Below are positions 1-8,902 of a stretch of DNA of 60,669 bases, piece by piece. How positions within the stretch are numbered: the first letter of the stretch is position 1; the number at the start of each line of letters is the position of its first letter. The translations under genes and the position numbers were made by a program. Source of the stretch: Candidatus Bathyarchaeota archaeon (GTDB taxonomy: Archaea > Thermoproteota > Bathyarchaeia > Bathyarchaeales > Bathycorpusculaceae); NCBI GenBank assembly GCA_026014615.1, contig JAOZHZ010000023.1:1-60669 (forward strand), in the 5' to 3' direction. The notes beneath the pieces were generated by a model. The model was not told the origin of the DNA. It was given only the letters and a program-made list of their open reading frames with translations, and did not search any database.

Positions 1-1
1 A

Positions 2-502
2 AACGCACCCGTAGGCGAACAACGCATCGAATGGGACGTATACTCCTCAGACATCGGCTGCTCAGGCGTCACCGACTTCTACTTCAGCGCATACTTCTAC
101 ATGAAACCCTACGACTACGGCATCACACTATTCCAACTCGAAGGCACCGTGTTACCGAATTACTCTCCATTATTCGGTTTAAGCACTGACGACGCATACA
201 ACAACAATTTGGTCCTATACTACATTCAGGACATAACCAGAGGAGATGCTGGTGTTCTACAGGCTTCAAACATGAAGTTCCCGACAAACCAGTGGGTTCA
301 TGTTGAATGGGCTCAAACAATCAACAACGACGGCACCTCTTCCGTTAAGGTCTGGATCAACGGCGATAAATTGTTTGACTACAGCGGTCACTTAGACTAT
401 GAAGGTCGCCCGTGGTACTTCAACATTGACTTGTACCGCGGTAACGGCAGAACAAACACTGCAGCAACCATGTACGTCGACGATGTGCAAATCTGGGCCT
501 AA
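2..502 (+). CDS. C-terminal part of a concanavalin/LamG-fold surface protein (5' end outside window)
   Basis: The frame is open from base 2, so the gene begins before the window and only about 166 C-terminal residues are visible. The sequence is rich in aromatic, Asn and Asp residues and has the beta-sandwich pattern of concanavalin-like lectin/glucanase domains, including WVHVEW, VKVWINGDKLFDY and a terminal YVDDVQIW strand. The same strands occur in the N-terminal domain of the secreted protein at 6569-8587 (FHFEW, IKVWIDGNLIIDL, LYIDDVAVY), so the two are related. The family includes sugar-binding modules and some polysaccharide lyases; no catalytic residue can be assigned from this fragment. 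An extracellular carbohydrate-binding role is inferred. It converges on the minus-strand glycosyltransferase that follows. Confidence 0.7.
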   Translation, partial: NAPVGEQRIEWDVYSSDIGCSGVTDFYFSAYFYMKPYDYGITLFQLEGTVLPNYSPLFGLSTDDAYNNNLVLYYIQDITRGDAGVLQASNMKFPTNQWVHVEWAQTINNDGTSSVKVWINGDKLFDYSGHLDYEGRPWYFNIDLYRGNGRTNTAATMYVDDVQIWA

Positions 503-513
503 ACACCCTCCAC

Positions 514-530
514 CCTTTTCTTTTTCTATC
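514..530 (+). terminator. T-rich terminator between convergent genes
   Basis: The 28 bases between two convergent genes hold a pyrimidine run (CCCTTTTCTTTTTCTATC type) just after the TAA of the lectin-like gene. Oligo-T runs are the usual archaeal terminator signal. No hairpin is seen. Confidence 0.4.
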
Positions 531-1262
531 TCAAAACGATTTTTCTGCTGATTTCGCATCTGTGTACTCGAAACGTTTTATCCGTTTGAATTTTAAGCTG
601 GATAAGGCAGCGAGCGCTAAAACAAGCTCCATTGGGCGCTTATACCAAACTACGGATTCATTTTTCAAAGCGTCACCGACAATGCTTCGCCCAATTCGGT
701 AGCCGCATTTGTAGAAGCTGTAGCGTTCTTTGGTTCGGTACATCAAGCTTCGGTTGACTTTTCCTCTTTGCTGTACTATCCAAGAGGCGTCGGGAAAATA
801 ATGCATCCTACCCAAGGCTTCCACGCGGCTGCAAAAATCGACGTCTTCGCCCCACTGCAGGTCTCTCCATCCACCAACTGCCTCAACAAGTGTTCTTGGA
901 AGAAAATGAATAGTCCCAAAAGACAAAGCGTACCCTTCATGCTTAGAATGATAGAACGTCAAAACATCCTGCAAGGTGGGTTTTATTACGTCATCAGCGT
1001 CTAAGCCAGAAATAATGTAGTCACCAGTTGAGTTTTCAAAGGCGATCTGACGTCCTTTGCCGCGGCTTGATTTTTGTACAATCAGCCTAATTTTTCCGTT
1101 TTGTTGGTAGTCTTCGAGGATTTCGCGGGAACCGTCATCGCTGCAACTATCGCATACGACTATTTCGAAGTCTGAGTCTGTTTGAGGCAAAATGCTGGCC
1201 AAAAATGCGGGGAGAGTATCTCTCATGTTATAGTGAGTGATACAAACACTGTATTTTACCGT
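531..1262 (-). CDS. GT2 family glycosyltransferase, probably starting at an ACG codon
   Basis: Family 2 glycosyltransferase of about 240 residues. It has the nucleotide-binding start of the GT-A fold (IVVCDSCSDDGS), the metal-binding DXD-type motif in SGLDADD, and the acceptor-side segment VGGWRDLQWGEDVDFCSR. The first ordinary start codon (ATG at 1226) would cut off the first beta strand. The frame continues upstream for 14 open codons that encode VKYSVCITHYN, the classic GT2 N terminus, before a TGA. No ATG, GTG or TTG lies in that extension. An ACG at 1262-1260 sits at the expected Met position, 10 nt after AGGAG. A frameshift or base error at the start is the alternative. The acceptor sugar is unknown; it probably acts at the cytoplasmic face of the membrane on envelope glycans. 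Confidence 0.75.
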   Translation of the reverse strand, partial: TVKYSVCITHYNMRDTLPAFLASILPQTDSDFEIVVCDSCSDDGSREILEDYQQNGKIRLIVQKSSRGKGRQIAFENSTGDYIISGLDADDVIKPTLQDVLTFYHSKHEGYALSFGTIHFLPRTLVEAVGGWRDLQWGEDVDFCSRVEALGRMHYFPDASWIVQQRGKVNRSLMYRTKERYSFYKCGYRIGRSIVGDALKNESVVWYKRPMELVLALAALSSLKFKRIKRFEYTDAKSAEKSF

Positions 1263-1376
1263 TAGAAATCAACTCCTAAAAACCGAACAATTTAGTTATT
1301 TGTTTGACTTTGCTTAAAAGCTTTTAGATTTTTTTCAAGTTCAGCAGCACATTTTTTTCAATTGTACATGAAGGAG

Positions 1377-2291
1377 CTATAATATTTCTGGCAGAACATA
1401 TTCGGCTTTATTTGCCGCAGAAAGCATTGTCTCAAACGTCAACAAACCCGCTTTTTCTTTCTTTCTTGCGTGCTCAAGAAACGGAGAAAAAATGTTCTCA
1501 ACGTAATCCTCAATTTGTTTTCTTGTTGTTCCGAAATTCCACATGTGAAACCAGAGGTGAAGAGGAACCTTCTTGTTTACTGCAACGTTCAAGATTTTTT
1601 CAAGAATAAAGGGGCTAACGCTTGGACTCAAATACAAACTTGGCTGCACATTGTAAAGACTACCTTTTTTTTCGATAAACATTCCATCGCTTCGTAAAGT
1701 GCCGCGTTCACGGTAACATTTATACCCGAAACTTTCAAGCACGTCTAAATGGCGCACGCCATTTCGGGGGAAAACAAAGCTCTTTGGAGTTACACCGAGC
1801 TTCTTGAAGCCAGCCGCAGTCAAAGCTAATTCTTCTTCAGCTTCTTCTCTTTTAAGGTGCTTAAAATTTTTGTGGGAATACCCGTGCGCTCCAATGTCAT
1901 GTTTAACTGGAGAAGTAAGAAGCAAATCCAGAAAACCGTTATCTAACGCAGCCAGTTGTCCACGGACGGCGAACGTTGCAGGAACTTCAAATTCGCTAAA
2001 TGCATCAACAAAAAGCGGGAGAGCATGTTCTTCGATTTCACCGATCTGCGCTTCACTAAGGTACTTATGAACGTAAGCGTCGTTTTTTCCTTCATTAAGT
2101 ATGCCGAGTTCTCTGGCGCCCACATCTACATCTACGGATAGGATAAGCATGGCAGTTTCAAACTGTTTTCTTGGGAGTTCCAAGCCAAATGTCAATAGAT
2201 GACACAGTTGGGAGGCTATAGAAACAGAGTTTTCAAAAATCCTGCTTCGTTTTAGGGCAATAGGAACCTCAAAAGATTCTCGAAAAACCAT
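1377..2291 (-). CDS. NodB-type polysaccharide deacetylase family protein
   Basis: A 304-residue carbohydrate esterase 4-like protein. Motif 1, with the catalytic and metal-binding aspartates, is SVDVDVG (about residues 52-58). Motif 2, with two metal-binding histidines, is HDIGAHGYSH (131-140), and FVFPRNG follows as the motif 3 region. The first ~45 residues are a non-catalytic lead; a downstream ATG at 2150 (before LILSVDVD) is an alternative start, but neither start has a clear Shine-Dalgarno. No signal peptide is visible, so a cytoplasmic or membrane-face role in trimming N-acetyl groups from glycan precursors is likelier than secretion. The stop codon is TAG, which matters for the amber codon discussed in the next gene. 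Confidence 0.8.
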   Translation of the reverse strand: MVFRESFEVPIALKRSRIFENSVSIASQLCHLLTFGLELPRKQFETAMLILSVDVDVGARELGILNEGKNDAYVHKYLSEAQIGEIEEHALPLFVDAFSEFEVPATFAVRGQLAALDNGFLDLLLTSPVKHDIGAHGYSHKNFKHLKREEAEEELALTAAGFKKLGVTPKSFVFPRNGVRHLDVLESFGYKCYRERGTLRSDGMFIEKKGSLYNVQPSLYLSPSVSPFILEKILNVAVNKKVPLHLWFHMWNFGTTRKQIEDYVENIFSPFLEHARKKEKAGLLTFETMLSAANKAEYVLPEIL

Positions 2292-2517
2292 TTTAAATCA
2301 ACTATCATGATTCAGGTTCGGAACGTTTCGAAAACGAGTTCAACCACAGAAAGCAAAACGGTTTGACGCCGTGTTAGCACTTACAGTTATCCTAAAGGCG
2401 GTCGTCAATATTTAGACATTATGCCTTTTCGTAACATTGCTTTTCTGTGGATGTCGTTGGCGCACCAAAAGGGGAGGGAACAAAAAGACTGCTACGTTTA
2501 ATCAACGAGACTCGCCA

Positions 2518-5500
2518 CTACAAGAGACCATTGTATGTTGTTGCAATTGTTACTGCGTCGTAGTAAAGTTGATGTGTTGCGCCAAACGCGTCACCAGCAG
2601 CACCAACATTCACCCGCGTAACATCCCCATAAGCAGCAGAGTTTTTGCCTACAAGATTTATGATTGGGTTCCCGTTTAACCAGACCCCATACGCACCGGC
2701 AGATGAATCAACCTTCGCGTACAACTCAAGACAATACCAAGTATCCAAAGAGTAGCTCTACATGTAGTCGGAGTATTCCCAGTTTACTCCGTTTCGGCTT
2801 GCCAACTCTATCGCCAAACTGCCACGCCCTGTCCGCTGCAAATTAAGATAGCAAATAGAAGAGGAGCCCTCGTAGCTCAGAGCAACGCAGTATGTGTCTG
2901 CAGCAGGCAATGTACCAGCCAACTTGAAGTAAGCACGGGTATAAAGCGTCGTCTGTCCGTTTATTTGCTTGTAGCTGTAAGCGTAAGTCCAGGAATCACT
3001 GGGCAAACTGGCTTGGGCACAGTTACTTCCTTGAACGGCACCGCTGTCGACAACGTTCAAAGAAGCACCAGACCCAACGCTGGTTCCTGTCCACGTAGCG
3101 AAACTACCGCCTTCGAAGTCGTCTTGGAAAATAACTGAAGGTGTAGTTGCAATGAAGTATGCGGTTAAGGTGTGGCTTGTCTGGTTGGCTTGCTCGGGTA
3201 ACGTAACTGGGTTGGCAGTTAAATTGTTGCCGTCAAACATCCAGTGACTAAAAGAGTAGCCTGATGCCGCTGTAGCTGTAACGGTCAACGACCCCGAGGT
3301 AACGTTGACTAAACCAGACGGATTAGTTGTACCGCCTTCAGAGCCGTCAACATCAATGTTCACCAGCCAACTACTCTGCGAAAGCACCTCTGTAAAGAAG
3401 GCGACCAAAGTGTGAGTTGACCCCGCAGTTTGCTCAGGCAAAATGACTGGATTAGCGGTAATTTCGGCTCCGTCAAATTGCCAGTGACTGAACTCGTAGT
3501 TCACTGCGGGAGTAGCCGAAACCGTCAAAGCGCCCGAAGGAACATTAACCAGCCCCGAGGGGTTTGTGGTTCCTCCAACAGCACCGTTTACGCTGACGTT
3601 TACTGACCACCCGCTAGATGATAAAGGTCCAATGTAGTTGCTACTCATGGCTACGGCGTCATAGTACACTTGATGCGCTGCACCAAATTCATCACCTGCC
3701 GCGCCGACGTTCACTTGAGTTACTGGTCCGTATGCAGCGGAGTTTTTGTCTGTTAGGCTGATGATTTGGTTGCTGTTTAGCCAAACCCCGTAGGCACCAT
3801 CAGACGAATCAATCTTGGCGTACAACTCCAAACAGTACCAAGTATCCAAAGCGTAACTGTAAGCGTAATCCGTGTAGTCCCAAGTTGCACCGTTCCTGCT
3901 TGCCAACTCAATCGCTAAAGCACCGCCGCCTGTCCTTGGGAGATTAAGGTAACAAATAGCTGAGGAGCCTTCGTAGTTCATGAGGACACTGTAGGCGTTT
4001 ACAGCAGGCAGAGTTCCTGAAAGTTTGAAGTACGCGCGTGTGTAAAGCACGGTTTGTTCGTCAATCTGCTTATAACTATAGGCGTAAGTCCAAGGGTCAC
4101 TAGGTAAACTGGCGCTGGCGCACTGTGCTCCCTGAAACGCTCCGCTGCTGGCAACATTTAAAGAAGCGCCTGACCCGACGGTGGTTCCTGACCATTTGGA
4201 GAAGGTGCCGCCTTCAAAATCATCCTCAAAAATGAAGGAGGACGGGGTTGACTGATTGAAGTACGCCGTCAAAGTGTGACTGGTTCCCACGGGTTGCGCG
4301 GGAATTGCCAAGGGATTTGCAGTCAGGTTGTTACCGTCAAACAGCCAATAACTGAAAGAATAGCCAGAAGTAGAATTAGCCGTAACTGTCAACGAGTTGC
4401 CTGATTGTACAACAATTGTGCCTGACGGGTTTGTGGTGCCTCCCACTGAAGGGTTCGAATTAATCGAAACGGACCAACTTGCTGGGACCCTTAGGTAATT
4501 TGCTGTTACTGTCATGTCTGAGGTGACGGATATTGTGGCGGGGTTGTTCGTGTTTGTGTTTTCGTTGTAGGTGAAGTTATTGAAGGCGTAGCCCGTGGGG
4601 ACGCTTACTTGAATCTGGTGAGTCCCCGAGGGGACAGTGAAGGTTCCGCCTGTGGAGCCAACAACGCCGCCGTCTATTGAAACAGTTGCCGCGACTGGTT
4701 CTCCGTAGTCGTCATATGCTGGAACGGTCACTAAATAAGTCGGAGGCGGGGATTGACCACTTATGTATCCTGTGGCAGCAGCGTAGTCATCACCGTAGCT
4801 TACAAAGCCCGCTTGTACACCAGACGGGTTTCCTCCCTGAAGTATTTGCGCACCCTGCGAAAACGTTTCCCCTGTAACTAAGATTGCCAGTTCGCCGTTC
4901 ACCCAAAGCCTCGCGGTACCAGCCGTATTGTACTCCAATTCTAAGAATATCCACTGATTTGCAGGTATAGTATCGTATGTTTTGTATAGTGTACCGCTGG
5001 GGAAAGCCCGTACTAGCCAGTAACTACCACCTGAGTCTACACCGCACCCACCGTAGACGCCGCAAGTCCAAGCGGCATCCGCCATAGAAAGCAACACCGC
5101 AGATTGCCCGTTCAACGACAAAGCGGGAAGCTGAACGTACCCTGCAAAGAATAGGTCGCCGTGGCTTTGGCTTAACTGCTTTGCCCAATCGCAGTTAGGT
5201 CCAGTTGCCCTTGCCGCGTAAGAGCCGTCGTGAACGGGTGATGTTACGATGGTTGGTGTCCCGTCTGCCCACCAAGTCGGACTGACGCCTCCACTTTCGA
5301 ACCCATCTTGGAAGATGAACGTGGATGCGGAGGGGGTAAAGTAGGCGGTTAAGTTGTGGGTTACGCCGCCGACTTGTGCGGGGAGAGTCAGCGGGTTGGC
5401 TGTCAAAACATTTCCGTCAAATATCCAGTAGCTAAACGTGTAGCCTGCCGCGGGAGAAGCAGCAATTGTTAATGTACCTGAAACGACGTTAACTAAGCCG

Positions 5501-6351
5501 TAGGGACTAGTTGTGCCTCCTTCGTGCGGGTTTGAAGTTATGCTAACCGCCCAGCTTTCGTCCCCTGAGCCCATCGCCATCGTGTGAACCATAGTCCAGT
5601 TGAGGTAAACGGAAGGTATGTTTGCATCCACAATTCCGCCGACTATGAAGCATGTGCCAGCTATGCCACGGTCGATGAACATTGGATACGCCACCGTGAA
5701 GTCTGTTACGTAAGAATCGTCGAAGCTGAAGGTGACGGCGGCTTTTTGACCCGTAAACTGGGTGTAAGAGTCACGCACAGTTAAGACAGCTAAGTTGCCC
5801 GCGTTCTGCTGCAGAACTAAGTAATCAAGAATTTGCGCCAACATTGCAGGGGTAGTATCGAACTCGCCGGGAGAGTCAGTAACCTTGTGAGTATACAAAT
5901 TGAGCAGACTCTTCTGCTGCACCGCAAGGTCAATCCACTCTTGAACATTTGCAAAGGTGGTGTTGGGAGTTATACAAGCAGACGACAGCTGATACCAATC
6001 CGACACGGGATAAGGCTCGGGAAAATACAAACCACCCTCTGCTGTTCGACCTATCAAACGATACTGCGAAACAATGTCTATGACGGTCTGGTTGTAGTCA
6101 CCATTTGGATACGCAATTACAATGGGCAAGGGAAGACCATGTTGAGCGAAGACAGCATTCATAGAGGTGACCTCATTTATGATCTGCGGGGTTGTCAGCG
6201 AAGTCAAGTAAGGATGGTTATAGCTGTGATCCTGAAAATCCCAAGCGGGAACCGAAGACGCCTTCGCGGTTGGAACTACAGGCAGACAAAACAAGCTTCC
6301 ACAAAAAAATAAAATAACTAATGCAACATAGAAGGGCCTGAAGTGTTTCAA
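2518..6351 (-). CDS. Secreted mosaic protein: permuted deacetylase domain, InlB-like and LamG-like repeats, interrupted by an in-frame TAG
   Basis: The start is TTG at 6351, eight bases after GGGAG, followed by a signal peptide (about residues 7-31). Residues ~38-260 carry NodB deacetylase motifs in an unusual order: the two-His motif (DHSYNHP, ~41-47) first, then AYPNGDYN (~80-87), LYTHK (~152-156), and only then TFSFDDS (~207-213), which normally comes first. The rest is three LamG/concanavalin-like domains (beginning near FQDGFESGG, FEDDFEGG and FQDDFEGG) separated by InlB-type beta-repeats of about 75 residues (GGTTNPSG...FSYWLFDG...LTAYF). A TAG at 2758-2760 interrupts the last LamG copy; the same frame continues 80 codons to a second TAG at 2518 and matches the preceding copy closely. 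The product is probably an extracellular adhesin or glycan-modifying protein. It may be a recent nonsense mutant. Confidence 0.75.
2521..3135 (-). repeat. Duplicated LamG-domain segment, copy 2
   Basis: Encodes the C-terminal LamG-like domain (FQDDFEGG to YNGLL). It is about 70-80% identical by eye, at both DNA and protein level, to the segment near 3630-4238 in the same gene. Boundaries are approximate. Confidence 0.7.
2758..2760 (-). other. In-frame amber codon inside a conserved repeat
   Basis: The codons read TAC ATG TAG AGC TAC, against GAT TAC GCT TAC AGT TAC in the sister domain 1.1 kb away. TAG therefore stands where the sister has a Tyr codon. Homology continues without a frame change on both sides. 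Nonsense mutation, base error and read-through are all possible. Confidence 0.85.
3630..4238 (-). repeat. Duplicated LamG-domain segment, copy 1
   Basis: Sister copy of 2521-3135, encoding FEDDFEGG to NYIGPL without any stop codon. The two copies are separated by two InlB-type repeats. They look like an intragenic tandem duplication of a LamG plus InlB unit. Confidence 0.7.
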
Positions 6352-6394
6352 ACGGAATTTCTCCCAGCTTTAAGCCCCCAGTTGGAGTTTGAAC

Positions 6395-6404
6395 TTTTTA
6401 AAAA
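6395..6404 (-). promoter_or_regulatory. Probable TATA element of the permuted-deacetylase gene
   Basis: TTTTTAAAAA lies about 45-50 bp upstream of the TTG start at 6351. The remaining intergenic sequence to 6568 shows no gene. Only the AT-rich box is visible; no BRE was judged. Confidence 0.35.
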
Positions 6405-6568
6405 CTTGTGACTGGCATAAAGCAACAACAAACCTTTAAAGGGGGTATTCCGTTTCGGATTTAAAACTCAAAAGGTGCTGGGCGACAACACAACTTGTTA
6501 GCTGAAAACTACAAACTTTGCTGCAATCGAAAACTGGTTACTATCGAAAGCTTGGCGGAGCTCGTTAG

Positions 6569-8587
6569 TTAGTTACGTTTGAACAGGTTCTTGGTTTTAT
6601 ACCTGATTTTAGGAATCCTTAGAAGCACAACAACAGCCACCACAACTGCTACCACCACAAATATGATAATAACCACGGACCAATCCGTAGGCTCTCTTGG
6701 AGGCTCAATGAAAAAGTATTCAATGCCTGAACTCACGGTGTTTGAAGCATAATCTTTAGCGTACACTGTTATATTATGGCTTCCTAGGGGCAATTCGTTA
6801 AGAGTCATGTTTGCGGTAACCGTCACGTTCGCTTGGCCATCTAAACTGTATCCGATCCATGAGGCAGATCCTGTAACGTTGAAAACCAAAGGAACATCAT
6901 TCACTGTGAAGCTTTCATTCCCAGACGGTGACGATATGGAAAGCGAAAGAGGAATTGGACCCGCATCCCAAATTGCAGTGTAAGTTACGTTACTAACGGC
7001 AGTTATTGTTCGGGGGTTAGTTGTGTTTCCGTCGTCCCAGTGGGAGAAAGTTACTTGTGTACCGCTGACAGAAGTGAAGGTTGGTTCGGCGTAAAGTTTA
7101 TGGACGGAGTCTACGTCCCAAACGTAATTAACTTGGTTAACTACAGCTGCCAAGTCAAAATCAACATACACTTTACCGCCGTTGGCCTCAACTGTTACGG
7201 AACAGGTTTTTTCAGGTGGAGGACCAGTTCTGACAGTGAAGTGTACTATCTCTGACCCCACGGTTTTTCCGTTGCGGTCCCGCGCGTATACAGCTAAACT
7301 GTGGGAACCATCCGCTAAATCGCTTAGTGTGGTGTTGCCAGATATTGTCTTGTTGCTTTGCCCGTCTAAACTGTAGCCTAGCCAAACTGCTGGATTGTTT
7401 AAGCTTACCGTTATAGGAACATCACTTTTCGTGTACGTGGTGTTTCGGGGAGATAAAAGAGAAATGGTCAGAGGGACCTCTTTAGTAATGAAGTATGCCT
7501 TTAGGTTAGCATTGTCTAAACCTTGCTCAGCCGTCAACGAGTAGGGATTGACGGAACCTACGTCTTCGCCGTTTAAGTCCCAATGGTCGAATTTGTAGCC
7601 TGAAGATGCTGTAGCAGTGAAGCTGTAAGTTTGCCCTACAGTAAGCGTCTGTGAACCCGATGGAGAAACTGAACCATGTGAATCAGCTGAAACGGTTAAC
7701 TGAACAGTAGGTGTTGGGGTAGGCGAGGGGGACGGAGTTATGCTTGGCTTGGGTTCGTATGGTAAAGTGTTGTAAACTGCCACATCATCGATGTACAAGC
7801 GGTAAGTTGCCGTGTCTTCTTCGTCGTGGTAAACGTCCGTAGACAAGTAATATTCGTAACCGTTTGTTGAAACATTATAGTTTTGTAAGTCAATTATCAA
7901 GTTACCGTCTATCCAGACTTTTATCACACCGTCTGGAGCAATCACGGAGTACCATTCAAAATGGAACCATTGACCTAAAGGAATCGGCGCACTACGATAC
8001 CCTGTTGGGTCTGTTTTGCCATCGTCACCAGGAGCCCACCGGTAGCAAAGCGTTGCATCCATGGTGTTATCGTCGTTGATTGCGATTATGCCGAAACTGT
8101 AGAAAGGACAATACGTCGGGGGATTGTAAGTGCTGAGTTGAAATAGATCCAAAAAAGGCCACTTGTCGCCTAAAGTTTGTCCTTCAGGTATGTAGAACCA
8201 CTCTGAAACGTAAAGGGTGTCGCCTAAAGTTGGAAACTCGCTTTGGTAGATATTCCATTCGTTACGGTATGCGTTGCCTGTAGTTTCCAGAACCAAACAT
8301 CTGTCTCCACTGTGAGGTGTAACACCCGTGTCCTTGTCGAAGCCTTCTATCCAAACATTATCCATCGAAGTACCACCGTCAAATTCAAACGAACTTCTAA
8401 GAGCATGACTTGAACCTTGAGCTCGTCCTACGCCGATTAGCCTATGATGGGATATTGAGGCATTTTCGAAATCCGTTTGCCAAAGCGGAGACGGCGCCGC
8501 ATCCAAACGAATGGTACACACAGACGTTGAAAGAAAAAATAAGACCAGCAACGTGGCTATGAATACGTTAAGTAATTGTTTCTTCAT
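6569..8587 (-). CDS. Membrane-anchored secreted protein with lectin-like, InlB-like and Ig-like domains
   Basis: The start is ATG at 8587 (peptide MKKQLLNVFIATLLV), chosen because AGGTAGG precedes it and a signal peptide follows at once; an upstream ATG at 8692 would add 35 residues without signal-like character. Domains in order are: a concanavalin/LamG-like module (about residues 40-275; IKVWIDGNLI, LYIDDVAVY), a Pro/Thr/Ser linker (PSPSPTPTPT), an InlB-type repeat (YKFDHWDLNG), an Ig-like domain with WLGYSLDGQ, a second InlB-like unit, a second Ig-like domain (WIGYSLDGQ), then a C-terminal membrane helix (VVIIIFVVVAVVVAVVVLL) and a basic tail. This is the layout of an archaeal surface protein held by its C terminus. 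It probably binds glycans outside the cell. It lies just downstream of the polysaccharide cluster on the same strand. Confidence 0.8.
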   Translation of the reverse strand: MKKQLLNVFIATLLVLFFLSTSVCTIRLDAAPSPLWQTDFENASISHHRLIGVGRAQGSSHALRSSFEFDGGTSMDNVWIEGFDKDTGVTPHSGDRCLVLETTGNAYRNEWNIYQSEFPTLGDTLYVSEWFYIPEGQTLGDKWPFLDLFQLSTYNPPTYCPFYSFGIIAINDDNTMDATLCYRWAPGDDGKTDPTGYRSAPIPLGQWFHFEWYSVIAPDGVIKVWIDGNLIIDLQNYNVSTNGYEYYLSTDVYHDEEDTATYRLYIDDVAVYNTLPYEPKPSITPSPSPTPTPTVQLTVSADSHGSVSPSGSQTLTVGQTYSFTATASSGYKFDHWDLNGEDVGSVNPYSLTAEQGLDNANLKAYFITKEVPLTISLLSPRNTTYTKSDVPITVSLNNPAVWLGYSLDGQSNKTISGNTTLSDLADGSHSLAVYARDRNGKTVGSEIVHFTVRTGPPPEKTCSVTVEANGGKVYVDFDLAAVVNQVNYVWDVDSVHKLYAEPTFTSVSGTQVTFSHWDDGNTTNPRTITAVSNVTYTAIWDAGPIPLSLSISSPSGNESFTVNDVPLVFNVTGSASWIGYSLDGQANVTVTANMTLNELPLGSHNITVYAKDYASNTVSSGIEYFFIEPPREPTDWSVVIIIFVVVAVVVAVVVLLRIPKIRYKTKNLFKRN

Positions 8588-8902
8588 TGCCTTGCCTACC
8601 TGTTTGCTGGATGTACATAAGAGAAATAGTGAAAGGCGCAAGTTCCTTGTGGAAATCGAGGAAATGTCGACTCCACACGTTATCGGACGCAAGACAGAGC
8701 AGTATACAGCTGACTATGACTATATAGTCAGTGTATTAGGGCATGTGTAAAGGAGCCAGTCCACGTGCTTGATTAAGGACGCTAAACGCAGAGCTGGCAC
8801 ACATGCCAAAAAAGGAACAAGTTCATCCAAACGAACCATGCTGTTTCTTTAACGCCACTAACAGGTTTTTTGCCCCTGAATTCGTCAAATTAAGAGGACA
8901 AT
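8588..8902. other. Non-coding promoter region with a 14-bp palindrome
   Basis: There are 315 bases between the surface-protein gene and the glycosyltransferase upstream. The only structure seen is the palindrome at 8717-8730; no RNA gene or conserved ORF was recognised. It probably holds the promoter of the surface-protein gene. Confidence 0.5.
8717..8730 (-). promoter_or_regulatory. Perfect palindrome TGACTATATAGTCA, possible operator with TATA core
   Basis: A 14-bp perfect inverted repeat with an AT core that could serve as TATA box, about 130 bp upstream of the ATG at 8587. A further partial half-site (TGACTA) lies immediately beside it at 8711-8716. Regulator unknown. Confidence 0.4.

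Noticed and set aside
2758..2760. Pyrrolysine or general TAG reassignment
   Set aside because: TAG ends many intact genes in the window, including this same gene; kept only as a low-probability alternative.
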